Of a stretch of 64,000 nt of DNA, positions 7,962-16,616 are shown one piece after another. Source of the stretch: Candidatus Dormiibacterota bacterium (GTDB taxonomy: Bacteria > Chloroflexota > Dormibacteria > Dormibacterales > Dormibacteraceae). Below the pieces are notes generated by a model. That model did not search any database. It saw only the letters and a program-made list of their open reading frames with translations, and had not been told where the DNA came from. Both the position numbers and the translations under genes were made by a program. Where the stretch lies: assembly GCA_024280995.1 (NCBI GenBank), contig JAMXLM010000013.1, positions 1 through 64,000 on the forward strand, given 5' to 3'. The stretch's first letter is position 1; each line of letters begins with the position of its first letter.

Positions 7962-8014
7962 CCTTCTCCAGGCGACATCAGCGCTTGGGTGACAATGAGA
8001 GCGGCTGGAGAAGG
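7962..8014. repeat. 10-bp inverted repeat between genes
   Basis: CCTTCTCCAG (7962-7971) and CTGGAGAAGG (8005-8014) are perfect 10-bp arms separated by 33 bp, starting on the base after the stop codon. It may act as a transcript-end hairpin; there is no U tract. Confidence 0.45.
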
Positions 8015-8057
8015 CAGCGCGCGATGAGTTTCGCGGCGCCGGGAGGTCTATAGAGAC

Positions 8058-9182
8058 ATGAGCAAGACACAAGCTGTCGACGTCCAGGACAGGGTCCAGA
8101 AGGCCATCAACGAAATGGTCGATTCGGGAGCCGAGCGAGGTCTGCAGGTCGCCGTCTATCTCCACGGCGAGCAGGTCGTCGACGCGGTGGCCGGGATCGC
8201 GGACCCGACAACAGGTCGGTCATACGACAGCGCGACGCCGGTCTACTGCTATTCGGTCGTCAAGGGCGCCGCGTCAACACTGATGCACATGCTCGTCGAG
8301 CGCGGCAAGTTCGACTACGACACGCCGGTCGCGAAGCTGTGGCCCGAGTTCGGCGCCGAGGGCAAGGAGAAAGTGACCGTCCGCCACGTCCTCAACCACA
8401 CCGCCGGCGTTCCGGGCATCCCGTTGACCACCACGATCGAGGACCTGTGCGACTGGGACAAGATGTGCTCGGCCATTGCCGCCGAGAAGCCGTGGTGGGA
8501 GCCGGGCACGAAGATCGGCTACCACGCCTACACCTTCGGCTACATCACCGGCGAGATCATCCGCCGTGTCACGGGCAAGCCGATCCACGACGTGCTGCGC
8601 GACGAGATCTCGCGGCCGCTCGGCATCGACGACGAGCTTTACTTCGGCATGCCGGCCTCTGAGCAGTCGCGCCTGGCGGTGCTCGAGGATGCGCCGCTGC
8701 CGCCGGGCTTCCAGATGCCCGAGATGCCGCCGGACCTACCGATGTTCAGGGCGGCGCCCATGTCGCTGATGCCCAACGCCGCGTTCGGCAACCGTCCGGA
8801 CACGCTGGCGGCCGATATCCCGGCCGGAGGCAAGACCTCCGCGCGTGCCATCGCGCGTATGTACGCGGCGATGCTCGGGACGGTCGGCGGAGTGCGGCTT
8901 CTGACGCAGGCGCGACTCGAGGAGGCGACGCGGTCGCCTTTCTCGGGTACGGACGAGGTCTTCGGCATGCCGACTACCTGGGCTCTCGGCTACGCGCCGG
9001 GTGTGCCGGGCGTGGACGCCAAGGAGCGGCCGACGGCGTATGGAATCGGTGGCGTCGGCGGGAGCTACGCCGGGTTCGACATCGCCGGAGGGATCGCATT
9101 CGGGTTCACGAAGAACCGGCTGGACCAGGACTTCCGCGCCGCGTCCGAGATCACGCGGACGATCTTCGAAAGCCTGGCCTAA
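8058..9182 (+). CDS. Serine hydrolase of the beta-lactamase/EstB family
   Basis: 374 residues. The catalytic SxxK motif is YSVVKG (about residue 65); a YxxY region (GYHAYTFGYITGE) follows near residue 155 and a C-terminal GIGGVGGSYAGFD takes the place of the KTG strand. This is the class C/EstB-type fold used by esterases and D-aminopeptidases rather than true beta-lactamases. No signal peptide, so cytosolic. GGGAGG lies 10 bp upstream of the ATG. It overlaps the convergent Hsp70-like gene by 4 bp. Confidence 0.85.
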   Translation: MSKTQAVDVQDRVQKAINEMVDSGAERGLQVAVYLHGEQVVDAVAGIADPTTGRSYDSATPVYCYSVVKGAASTLMHMLVERGKFDYDTPVAKLWPEFGAEGKEKVTVRHVLNHTAGVPGIPLTTTIEDLCDWDKMCSAIAAEKPWWEPGTKIGYHAYTFGYITGEIIRRVTGKPIHDVLRDEISRPLGIDDELYFGMPASEQSRLAVLEDAPLPPGFQMPEMPPDLPMFRAAPMSLMPNAAFGNRPDTLAADIPAGGKTSARAIARMYAAMLGTVGGVRLLTQARLEEATRSPFSGTDEVFGMPTTWALGYAPGVPGVDAKERPTAYGIGGVGGSYAGFDIAGGIAFGFTKNRLDQDFRAASEITRTIFESLA

Positions 9183-10588
9183 GCTCCGACGGCGACGGGA
9201 CCCCACAGCTGCTGGGCGCGCACGCCCAGTCCGTGGACGACCGCCGTGAACGCGTCGCGCTGCTCGAGCTTCGCTTCGCCGAACACGGCCGCCAGGTCGT
9301 CGCGAAACTTTGGGATGTACCCCGAGCCGCCGGTGATCAGCACTCGATCCACGTCCGCCGGCCGCATGTGAGCCTCGTCGAGGGCGCGGGCCACGGTGGC
9401 GGCGATCACGTCGAGCTCCGGCCGGATCATCGCCTCGAACGTCGATCGCCTGACCGCGACGTCCAGGTGGAGCGGCGGGAACTCGATCCGCGCCGAATCG
9501 GCGCTCGAGAGGGCGATCTTCGCCGATTCGACCGCCCGATAGAACTCGTATGCGTGTCCGGCATACAGGAGGCCCTGGACGATGTCGGCCGGTGCGCCGC
9601 CGATGCGGGCCAGCATCGCCGGGATCCCTGGGTCGGCCATCAGGAGCCGCACGGAGCTGGCGGTGCGAAGCTCGTTGAAAAGCCAGCTGGGCATGCCGTC
9701 GAGGCCGAGCGCGGGGCCGACGATCGTCTCGAACAGGATTCCGTCGAGCGTCTCGCCGCCGATGGCCGTGCCCGCGATCCCGGCGACCTGCGGAATGCCC
9801 GAGCGGGAATCCAGGACTGCGACATCGAATGTGCCGCCGCCGAAGTCGACCGCGACCTCGACGCCGCTGTTCCCGTGCTCACCGATGACGGCGGCGGTCG
9901 GCTCCGGGAGGAACGCCACGTCGGTGAACCCGGCTTCGCGAGCCGCCGCCTCGAGGCGGCGGAAGGCCTCCGCATCGGACGCCTCGCGATTGGTCGGATC
10001 GGCGCCGGCGAATACGACCGGGTGACCGATGACGACCGACCCGACGTCCAGTCCGGTCGCCCTGTCCGCCTCCGCCTTGAGCCGCGTCAGGACGACGCTG
10101 ACGAGGGAGCCGACCGTGAAGTCCGTGGCCCACGAGTTGGTGCCGGCGAATCCCAGCTTTGCGAGCTCGTGCTTGACCCCCGACAGCAGTCTCGCGTCGT
10201 TGCAGCCGCCGCCCTTGCGGTACTGGCGGCAGTCAGTGTCCCAGCCGTAAGGCGCGAGAGGGCATTTCCAGCAATCGGTTTTCTCGTGGCCCGAGACCAG
10301 GAACGTGCGCAGCGCCTCGTCGCCGGCCGCGCGCCTTCCGGCACGGTGCAGGTAGACGAAAGAGGGAAGGGTGCGGGCGCCGCCCTTGCCGAGCGGTATC
10401 ACCTCGATTCGGTCGGGGTATGCGACGGCGACCGAGCTGTTGCTCGTGCCGAAGTCGATTCCGTACCCGACCGGGGTGGAAGCCGCGGCTAGTCGTCCGC
10501 CTCGGCCTGACGGATTCGCTTCGACAGCGTCTGCAGCAGGCGGTAGGAGACCTCCGGGTGCTCCTTCAAAAATGCCTTGAAGTTCCAC
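9179..10588 (-). CDS. YegD-like Hsp70/actin-fold ATPase with a four-Cys insertion
   Basis: The domain runs from YGIDFGTSNSSVAVA (phosphate-1, encoded at about 10472) through VAVDFGGGTFDVAVLD (phosphate-2) and FLPEPTAAV to VLITGGSGYIPKF (adenosine motif), about 430 residues. There is no C-terminal substrate-binding domain, as in E. coli YegD. Near residue 60 of the domain an insertion carries CX2CX10CX8C, suitable for zinc or an Fe-S cluster. The start is unresolved: no ATG, GTG or TTG precedes the phosphate-1 motif closely. GTG 10588 is the nearest in-frame start and would overlap the cyclic-nucleotide-binding gene by 100 bp. The next internal GTG (10402) would delete the nucleotide site. Confidence 0.8.
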   Translation of the reverse strand: MELQGIFEGAPGGLLPPAADAVEANPSGRGGRLAAASTPVGYGIDFGTSNSSVAVAYPDRIEVIPLGKGGARTLPSFVYLHRAGRRAAGDEALRTFLVSGHEKTDCWKCPLAPYGWDTDCRQYRKGGGCNDARLLSGVKHELAKLGFAGTNSWATDFTVGSLVSVVLTRLKAEADRATGLDVGSVVIGHPVVFAGADPTNREASDAEAFRRLEAAAREAGFTDVAFLPEPTAAVIGEHGNSGVEVAVDFGGGTFDVAVLDSRSGIPQVAGIAGTAIGGETLDGILFETIVGPALGLDGMPSWLFNELRTASSVRLLMADPGIPAMLARIGGAPADIVQGLLYAGHAYEFYRAVESAKIALSSADSARIEFPPLHLDVAVRRSTFEAMIRPELDVIAATVARALDEAHMRPADVDRVLITGGSGYIPKFRDDLAAVFGEAKLEQRDAFTAVVHGLGVRAQQLWGPVAVGA

Positions 10589-10887
10589 TCGGGAATGCTG
10601 GCCAGGGTCACGTCGGAGTCGGCCGTGATGGTCGCGCTTCGGCCCTCGTGGTCGAGCAGCGCCATCTCGCCGAACGAGTCCCCCGGCCCGAGCATGCGGG
10701 TCTTGCCGGTCACCGTCTTCACGCTGACGTCGCCGTCGGTGATGATCATGAAACCGACGCCGCCCTCGCCCCGGACCACGATCTCGTGGCCGGCAGGGTG
10801 CCTGACGATCTTCATTTGCTTCTCGATGGAGCGAAGCTCGGACTCGGGGATCCCCTGGAGGAGCTTGGCGTCTCTTAGCGCGGCCAC
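10489..10887 (-). CDS. Stand-alone cyclic-nucleotide-binding (CAP_ED) domain protein
   Basis: 132 residues forming one cNMP-binding beta-barrel: HPAGHEIVVRGEGG (about 30-43), then the phosphate-binding cassette GDSFGEMALLDHEGRSATI (about 70-88). There is no HTH or other output domain, so it should act through a partner. Its 3' end runs directly into the Hsp70-like frame, and the two are very probably co-transcribed. The conserved FGE...RSA residues suggest that it can bind a nucleotide. Confidence 0.85.
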   Translation of the reverse strand: MAALRDAKLLQGIPESELRSIEKQMKIVRHPAGHEIVVRGEGGVGFMIITDGDVSVKTVTGKTRMLGPGDSFGEMALLDHEGRSATITADSDVTLASIPEWNFKAFLKEHPEVSYRLLQTLSKRIRQAEADD

Positions 10888-10923
10888 GGCGCAAATACTA
10901 ATTCCGATCGGGCCGCGGGATGG

Positions 10924-11850
10924 TCAGGCTTTTTTCTTGCCGTCCAGGAATTGCTGGTAGAGGCGGTACGCCTCCTGTTTGCGGCTGTCGACGATCTTGG
11001 TGTAGCCCTGGAGCGTGTTCAGGTTGGCGTGCCCGAGCACTTCCTGGACCAGGCGGACGTCGCCCCCCGTCACCTCGAGAAGCGTCGTCGCGGCGGTGTG
11101 CCGGGCGACGTGCGGCGACTTGAAGGACCACGCGCCGACCTCCTTGCGAATCTGCTTGACGATGTAGCGGGCGCCCGCGGCGGTGAGACGGCGCTCGCGG
11201 TCGTCGCCGGCGGAGCGGTCGAAGTTGATGAACATCGCCATGCACGCGTCCTCGCGGGCGCTCAGGTAATCCTCCATCGCCGCCCGCGCGTCGGCGGTCA
11301 GGTAGACGCTGCGCTGCTTCGAGCCCTTGCCCGTCACCACAAGCCGGTTGCCTGAGCGCGGAAAGTCGGTGCGATCGAGGGCGAGAGCCTCTGAGATGCG
11401 GCAGCCCGTGCTGACGAGGAACTGGACCAGCGCGCGGTCGCGCTTCTCGAGGAGCGTCGAGCTCGGCAGCGCGTTGAGCAGGCGGTTCAGCTCGTCAGGA
11501 TCGATCGGCTTCGGCAGGCGCTGCTCGAGCTTCGGCAGCGTGATCCCGTTGGAAAGGTCCCGCTCGATCAGTCCTTCGCGCGCGATCCAGCGCAGCCAGG
11601 AACGGATGGCGACGAGCGCACGCGCCCGCGAGGCGGGGCTCTTCAAGCGGCCGGCGAGGTGGCGCTGGTACGCCCGCAGGTCCTCATGACGGAGCTTGTC
11701 GACCTCGAGCGAGTGCCCGTGCTCCGCGAGAAATCCGAGCAGCCTGCGGATCTCGCCGTCATACGCCCGGACCGTGTTGGGACTGCGGTTCGCTTCGAGC
11801 TGAAGCCAGCCGATGTATTCGTTCGCTGCGGCCTGCAGGGCGAGTGGCAT
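10924..11850 (-). CDS. Xer-type tyrosine recombinase
   Basis: 308 residues from ATG 11850, the usual length of XerC/XerD. An N-terminal SAM-like core-binding domain (1-110) is followed by the catalytic domain with Arg151 (TGCRISEAL), Lys175 (GKGSKQR), His247 and Arg250 (HVARH), His274 (LGHAN) and nucleophile Tyr283 (GYTKI). All catalytic residues are present. It may be the chromosome-dimer resolvase or an orphan recombinase; a dif site was not identified. It is 4.5 kb from the tRNA-Arg island, outside it, so its involvement there is only possible. A longer in-frame reading upstream is spurious. Confidence 0.88.
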   Translation of the reverse strand: MPLALQAAANEYIGWLQLEANRSPNTVRAYDGEIRRLLGFLAEHGHSLEVDKLRHEDLRAYQRHLAGRLKSPASRARALVAIRSWLRWIAREGLIERDLSNGITLPKLEQRLPKPIDPDELNRLLNALPSSTLLEKRDRALVQFLVSTGCRISEALALDRTDFPRSGNRLVVTGKGSKQRSVYLTADARAAMEDYLSAREDACMAMFINFDRSAGDDRERRLTAAGARYIVKQIRKEVGAWSFKSPHVARHTAATTLLEVTGGDVRLVQEVLGHANLNTLQGYTKIVDSRKQEAYRLYQQFLDGKKKA

Positions 11851-11949
11851 GTCGAGGCCGGTGCTGATGATAACGAGCGTCGCGACGCCCGACTCGGGGT
11901 CGCTACACTCGGGAGGATATTGGGAGGTAGTCCCTCCGAGCTGGAGCCG

Positions 11950-12717
11950 ATGGACGGCTTCGGCTTCGACTCCCAGTTCACCCAGCGCGTGACAAAGCTC
12001 GCGCTCTGGATGTACCGCAACTACTGGCGTGTCGAAGCCGATGGCGTGACGCATGTTCCGGGCCGCGGGCGCGCCCTGCTGGTCGCGAACCACGCGGGCA
12101 TCGTGCCCTACGACGGCGCCATGATCCGGACTGCGATCATCGCCGAGCACCCGCAGCCGCGACACGCCCGCATGCTCGTCGTCGACTGGGCTTTCGCCGT
12201 TCCCTTCACCAACACGCTCCTGGTGAAGACGGGCAACGTGCTCGCCCATCCCGACAACGCGACCGCGCTGCTCGAGCGTGACGAGCTGGTCGGCGTGTTT
12301 CCGGAGGGCGTCAAAGGCGCGGCCAAGAGCTACCGCGACCGTTACCGGATTCGCCGGCTCGGCCGCGGCGGGTTTGTCCAGGTGGCGCTGCGCACGGGCG
12401 CGCCCATCATCCCGGTCGCGGTCGTCGGCTCGGAGGAGGTCCACCCCGTCCTGGCCGACGTCCAGCCGGTCGCGCGGATGCTTGGCCTGCCCAACCTGCC
12501 GCTCACGCCGACCTTCCCATGGCTGGGCGTGCTCGGGCTTGTACCGCTTCCCTCCAAATGGTTCATCGCCTTCGGCGAGCCGGTGGACGTAGCCCATTTC
12601 GGACCCGACGCCTCCAGTGACCCGCGCCTGGTGCTGGAGATCAGCGAGCACGTGCGGGCATGGATCCAGACGACCGTCAACGAGCTGCGACCGCGCCGGC
12701 GGACGATCTTTTCCTAA
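11950..12717 (+). CDS. Lysophospholipid acyltransferase (PlsC family)
   Basis: 255 residues from ATG 11950. The acyltransferase motif NHAGIVPYDG (His48, Asp55) has the HX6D spacing of the mycobacterial-type subgroup rather than the common HX4D; VFPEGVKG (117-120) is the glycerophosphate-binding motif. Probably acylates a lysolipid or glycerophosphate at the membrane surface. Divergent from the Xer gene with about 100 bp between. In mycobacteria a related protein is encoded next to an epimerase-like SDR; here the similar SDR lies at 31705-32829. Confidence 0.85.
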   Translation: MDGFGFDSQFTQRVTKLALWMYRNYWRVEADGVTHVPGRGRALLVANHAGIVPYDGAMIRTAIIAEHPQPRHARMLVVDWAFAVPFTNTLLVKTGNVLAHPDNATALLERDELVGVFPEGVKGAAKSYRDRYRIRRLGRGGFVQVALRTGAPIIPVAVVGSEEVHPVLADVQPVARMLGLPNLPLTPTFPWLGVLGLVPLPSKWFIAFGEPVDVAHFGPDASSDPRLVLEISEHVRAWIQTTVNELRPRRRTIFS

Positions 12718-12757
12718 GCCGGAATCAGTTCCGGGCGCCGCTGGTAGCCTGAGCCGA

Positions 12758-13393
12758 ATGCTTCGATTCCTGGTCGCATCCCTGCTCGTGACGATGGTTG
12801 CCGCATGCGGTGGAAGCCCCGCGCCGGCCGCGCCGACCGCCGGCAGCGTCTCCGTCCAGTCGAGCGACCTGCCTTCGGGCATGTCGAGGTGCGACCTGAG
12901 TGGAGACCTTGACAGCTTCCTGAGCAAGGAGAAGTCCGCCGATCCGGCCACCTACCAATCGACCAAGAGCGAATGGGACGACGCGAAGTCGAAGGGGGCC
13001 ACGGCGGCTTACGCGGCCTTTTACACCGACAGCTCGGCGCACTGCGCCGCCATCAAGTCGCAGGGCTCCTCGATCGGCTCCGCGAACTACAAGCTGGTCG
13101 TCAACTTCGTCATCCAGTTCAAGGACGAGGCCAGCGCGGCAAAGGGCTACCAGAGCGAGTCCGTTTTCAACGTAAGCCCATCGGAGCTGCGCAGCAGCGG
13201 GCAGCCGGTCATCGAAGGCACGAATACGGGCCTGTCGAAGAACTCCATCGTTCTGAGCAGTCAGATCGCCAATCAGACCTACTACATCGCCGTCTGGCAG
13301 AACAAGACCTTCCTCGTGATCCTGGCAATCCTCAACGTCGACGGCGCGGCCAGCAAGAAGGTCGCCACCTCGGAGAACGGCCGGATCAAGTAG
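12758..13393 (+). CDS. Secreted lipoprotein, paralogue of the 20589 gene
   Basis: 211 residues. Signal peptide with lipobox VAAC (Cys18 or so), then a Pro/Ala linker and a globular domain starting SSDLPSGMSRC. The domain aligns by eye with the lipoprotein at 20589-21221 (shared DLP-G--C, short helical segment, AAF/SVF--, ending in SNLD/LNVDGA). Two conserved Cys may form a disulfide. Function unknown; likely outer face of the cytoplasmic membrane. A 6-bp hairpin at 12719-12734 separates it from the acyltransferase gene. Confidence 0.7.
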   Translation: MLRFLVASLLVTMVAACGGSPAPAAPTAGSVSVQSSDLPSGMSRCDLSGDLDSFLSKEKSADPATYQSTKSEWDDAKSKGATAAYAAFYTDSSAHCAAIKSQGSSIGSANYKLVVNFVIQFKDEASAAKGYQSESVFNVSPSELRSSGQPVIEGTNTGLSKNSIVLSSQIANQTYYIAVWQNKTFLVILAILNVDGAASKKVATSENGRIK

Positions 13394-13420
13394 CCGCCGC
13401 GGCCGGCCGCGTTCCCTAGA

Positions 13421-14371
13421 ATGGCCGGGCCGATCGCAAAAGCCCGCCACGTCACACCCCGCACTCGGCAGCGGAAAGGGCATCACGCCCTGTTCCGCCC
13501 TGCGTTGCTGCTCGCCATCGCCACGATGTCCCTGTTCGCGCTCGTCGCCGGCCGCTCGGCGGTCGCAGTCAGGGTCGCTCACGGAGCGAGCGCAGCGCCA
13601 ACCCACCTTGCGGTGGCCGGCGTGCAGGCAGGCGCATGCATGAGCTTCGCGCCGCTCCAGGGGTCGACCAGTAAGACGGTGTTCATCGACCCCGGACATG
13701 GAGGTCTCGACCCCGGCGTCGTGGGGAACGCGGGGAACGCGAGCGGAAAGCCTGTCCTCGAGAAGGACGTTGCGCTTGCCGTCGCGGTCAGGCTGACCGC
13801 GCTGCTACGCGCCGACGGCTACCGAGTCGTGATGTCGCGAGTGGATGACTCGTCTGTTGGCCGGTCGGCAACCACCGGCATCCTCGCGGGCGCGTTGACG
13901 GCGTCGGCCGTGCACCAGGATCTTGTCGCGCGCGCCGCGTGCGCCAACGCCGCGAAGGCGTCTGTGCTGCTGTCGATCCACTTCAATGCGTTCGACGATC
14001 CGTCGGTGGGTGGGACCGAGACGTACTACGACTCGGTGCGCTCGTTTGCCCGCGACAGCAAGAAACTGGCGACTGAGGTGCAGGCGTCGGTCGTATCCGC
14101 GCTGGGGAGCGGCGACCGAGGCGTGTGGACAGACGATGAGCTTGCCGCGCCCACGCTGACGTCTTCGGGCGATGTTTATGGGCACTTCATCGAGCTGGGC
14201 CCCGCGTCGGCGGGGTGGGTCGACGATCCGAGCTCGATGCCCGGTGCCCTGGTCGAGCCATTGTTTCTGACCAACCCCGGCGAAGCGCGCTACGCGGCGT
14301 CGGTGACCGGTCAGGACACCATCGCGAGCGCGCTCCGGACGGGCGTTGAGCGCTACTTCAGCGGCGTATAG
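13421..14371 (+). CDS. N-acetylmuramoyl-L-alanine amidase (Amidase_3)
   Basis: Cleaves the bond between MurNAc and the stem peptide of peptidoglycan. 316 residues with an N-terminal signal/anchor (about 27-50) and a catalytic domain from 85: zinc ligands His93 (DPGHGG), Glu114 (LEKDVA) and His187 (SIHFNA), catalytic Glu279 (VEPLFLTN). No SPOR, LysM or SH3 domain. Acts outside the cell in wall turnover or division. Confidence 0.9.
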   Translation: MAGPIAKARHVTPRTRQRKGHHALFRPALLLAIATMSLFALVAGRSAVAVRVAHGASAAPTHLAVAGVQAGACMSFAPLQGSTSKTVFIDPGHGGLDPGVVGNAGNASGKPVLEKDVALAVAVRLTALLRADGYRVVMSRVDDSSVGRSATTGILAGALTASAVHQDLVARAACANAAKASVLLSIHFNAFDDPSVGGTETYYDSVRSFARDSKKLATEVQASVVSALGSGDRGVWTDDELAAPTLTSSGDVYGHFIELGPASAGWVDDPSSMPGALVEPLFLTNPGEARYAASVTGQDTIASALRTGVERYFSGV

Positions 14372-14542
14372 CTACCAGCGATACCAGCGGCCGCCGCCGG
14401 AACCGCGCAGGAAGAATCCGAGGACCCAGAGGATCAGGCCGATGATCAGGATCCACCACAGGATCTGAAGGCCTGAGCCCAGCAGTCCGCCTCCGCCGAA
14501 GATCAGCAGAAGCAGGACCAGAACGATGAGTGCGACCAACAT
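14372..14542 (-). CDS. 56-residue Lmo0937/DUF5670-like hydrophobic mini-protein
   Basis: Read directly from the minus strand: ATG at 14542, TAG at 14374-14372. The start is MLVALIVLVLLLLIFGGGGL, a second hydrophobic segment contains WWILIIGLILWVLGFF, and the end is RGSGGGRWYRW. Two membrane helices with a Gly hinge and aromatic-basic tail. Proteins of this type are widespread, small and of unknown function, often stress-linked. The stop abuts the amidase stop (convergent, 0-1 bp). Confidence 0.75.
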   Translation of the reverse strand: MLVALIVLVLLLLIFGGGGLLGSGLQILWWILIIGLILWVLGFFLRGSGGGRWYRW

Positions 14543-14623
14543 ATGCGCAGTTACCCCCCTTTTTTGAAGTTCGCCTAATGACAGGAACAGGCGAGGCAGG
14601 GGAAATCACCACACGGTACTGAG

Positions 14624-15967
14624 GTGTTCGACAACGCCGGTCCGCACAGAAGTCCTCATTCCATTAACTTGCATGTTGTGGGAAGCACGGTTGCTCTCCC
14701 GTTTCGCGGAGAAGCGGGCGATGTATACGCGGTCTATTTCAGCCCGGCAGCCCACGACATTCCCGAACCCGACGACGTCCGCAACGCCGCCCGGAACTGG
14801 CATGAGCGCCACCTCGAAGGCCCGCTGAAGCAAGCGGTCACCGCATTCCTCAAGCGAGGGTTGGTGACGATGAACGTGCAGCCGGTGGTGTCGCTGCCCG
14901 AGCTGCCGATCGACCTTCTGCATTACGTCGGCCTGGGCGAGCTCGAGGAGCGGGTGGTGCGCTCGGCGACGCATGCGGTTGTAGTGCTGACCCAGGACCT
15001 GAACATTCCCCCAAGGGCGGGCATGTGGAGCGCACTGGCCGCGGCGCTGGGGATCGCCGAGATGCTCGACGGGGTGGTCTTCGACCCCGATGCCCTCCGC
15101 ATCATCGACCGGTCCGCCGCTGCGACGTGGTTTACACCGATGGGACTCGTCTCCGCGGCGCGGCACGTCATCGTCCCGTTCTCGGTCGGCGAAGGCGGGA
15201 TGGGGTGGATGACCACGCGAGGCCTGCAGAAGTTCGGTCTTCCGGACCTGCAGCTGAACGAGGTTCCGCCGAACCTCGATTCCTCGAGCGTTGTGCTGAA
15301 CGCTGTGGCGCAGCACCTGATCGACCAGGGATTCAAGGCCGCGCTCGAGAACCACGGCGAGATCGGTGAGCTGCTCGTCGACGACGAGGTGGTGATCGAC
15401 GGAAACCTGCTGGCGCGAGCGCTTGCGCGCCCCGAAGTCGCGTCTGTGGCGGGCTCGGCTCGCGTCGCGCTGCGGCTTGACGCCGACGCCGAAGTGCCGA
15501 CCATCACCATCGTCCGGCCTCCCGACGTGCGGATGTCTCAGTCCGAGTGGCTCTACTCCCTGCTGAAGACGTTGACCGAGCAGAAGGCGGCGCCGCCGTT
15601 CATGGCCAAGACGGACAGCGACGAGATGTCCGCGGCGCACACTCGCGCCATGTCCGAGATGGCGACCGTGAAGCAGCGCTTTGGCATCGGCTTGCGGCCG
15701 GGCGAGGTGCTGTTCATGAAGTACGGGTTCCAGACGCCGGACGGTGACCGGGAGTTCATGTGGCTCGCCGTGACGGCGTGGGTCGGGCCGGTGGTGGCTG
15801 GGCAGCTGGCGAACGAGCCACGGCAGATCCCGTCGCTTCGTCTGGGACAGGTGGTTTCGATCCCTGAGAACGACGTGTTTGACTGGATGGTGCAGAGGCC
15901 GGACGGGAGCCACGACGGCGGGTACACCAGCGAAGTGGCCATGAGGAACGCCAACCGGCAAGCCTGA
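14624..15967 (+). CDS. DUF4026/DUF2314-domain protein
   Basis: 447 residues from GTG 14624. The last ~110 residues (LRPGEVLFMKYGFQTPDGDR ... GQLANEPRQIPSLRLGQVV ... DWMVQRPDG) carry the DUF2314 (YegJ-like) signature; the N-terminal 300 residues resemble the DUF4026-type region. No signal peptide or membrane segment. Function unknown. The start could be a little downstream. Confidence 0.65.
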   Translation: MFDNAGPHRSPHSINLHVVGSTVALPFRGEAGDVYAVYFSPAAHDIPEPDDVRNAARNWHERHLEGPLKQAVTAFLKRGLVTMNVQPVVSLPELPIDLLHYVGLGELEERVVRSATHAVVVLTQDLNIPPRAGMWSALAAALGIAEMLDGVVFDPDALRIIDRSAAATWFTPMGLVSAARHVIVPFSVGEGGMGWMTTRGLQKFGLPDLQLNEVPPNLDSSSVVLNAVAQHLIDQGFKAALENHGEIGELLVDDEVVIDGNLLARALARPEVASVAGSARVALRLDADAEVPTITIVRPPDVRMSQSEWLYSLLKTLTEQKAAPPFMAKTDSDEMSAAHTRAMSEMATVKQRFGIGLRPGEVLFMKYGFQTPDGDREFMWLAVTAWVGPVVAGQLANEPRQIPSLRLGQVVSIPENDVFDWMVQRPDGSHDGGYTSEVAMRNANRQA

Positions 15968-16029
15968 CCCGGGGCCGGCTGATCGCCGAGTCCGGCCGTG
16001 CCCGCGCCACGCTGATCGGCTCGGCGGTT

Positions 16030-16260
16030 TTAGAGCGGCGAAGCTCGGCCGAGCAACAGCTTTCCCGCGCGGGCCATGATCATCTTGTACTGCCACCAAC
16101 CCAGCACGCCGCCTATCACGAACCCGATCACCAATCCTCTGACGAAAGCCTGAAAGAAGAGGAGGTCGATGATCACACCGATGACGAGGCCGATGACAGC
16201 GCCGAGGATCGCGCCGAAGAGCTGAGGGTTCTTAACCGCCCACTTGGCCAGGCCGTTCAT
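16030..16260 (-). CDS. Small Gly-rich two-TM membrane protein
   Basis: 76 residues; two hydrophobic segments (about 15-36 and 43-60) rich in Gly/Ile with glycine-zipper spacing (GAILGAVIGLVIGVI). Family not recognised. It lies just outside the left boundary of the tRNA-Arg island. Confidence 0.55.
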   Translation of the reverse strand: MNGLAKWAVKNPQLFGAILGAVIGLVIGVIIDLLFFQAFVRGLVIGFVIGGVLGWWQYKMIMARAGKLLLGRASPL

Positions 16261-16341
16261 GGGCGCATGGTAGCGCCGGTGCGGAAATTTGGGTCATCGA
16301 CCTTGTGCTCTCGGCAGGACACTGTCCCGGAGCGGTCGCCG

Positions 16342-16387
16342 TGGTGCGCCTGGCAAGAATCGGACTTGCTGCCTCTTGCTCCGCAGG
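16342..16387 (-). repeat. Orphan tRNA-Arg 3' fragment: attachment-site direct repeat (left)
   Basis: 46 bp identical to 20473-20518 except 16363 (g for a). On the minus strand it covers the anticodon loop to the CCA end; the 5' half of the tRNA is missing. The mismatch changes the T-loop TTCGATT to TCCGATT, consistent with decay after loss of function. Confidence 0.9.
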
Positions 16388-16425
16388 TACCGGGCCTACT
16401 CGCCAGGTTCGCGTCGATCTCGAAC

Positions 16426-16437
16426 ACGACGCTTAAC
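16426..16437 (+). repeat. Subterminal inverted repeat, left arm of island
   Basis: ACGACGCTTAAC, 39 bp inside the left att repeat; its exact reverse complement occurs at 20439-20450, 22 bp inside the right one. Position fits recombinase or excisionase arm sites (inference). Confidence 0.5.
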
Positions 16438-16581
16438 CTGGACCAAGCCGTCTTTGGCGAGCGCCTAACTCGGCAACGATAAGGAAGAGGTAGCGCAGCA
16501 TTCGGTTCGCGGTGCTGTCGCCGGGGCAGGTACACGGCACAGCGACCCAGCGGGCGCTTGCGGCCCTCTTGGGCTGACTCA

Positions 16582-16599
16582 AACGTCGTGTCCGACGTT
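16582..16599. promoter_or_regulatory. 18-bp palindrome upstream of the first island gene
   Basis: AACGTCG-TGTC-CGACGTT, perfect 7-bp arms, ending 17 bp before ATG 16617. Candidate operator or 5' hairpin for the unknown gene. The rest of 16388-16610 holds only the arm repeat and no gene I can support. Confidence 0.45.
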
Positions 16600-16616
16600 C
16601 ATACAATCGATTGCGA

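Noticed and set aside
10924-11850. The Xer-type recombinase as the integrase of the tRNA-Arg island
   Set aside because: It is 4.5 kb outside the att repeats, has XerC/D length and lies among chromosomal genes. It could act in trans, but nothing in the sequence shows it.
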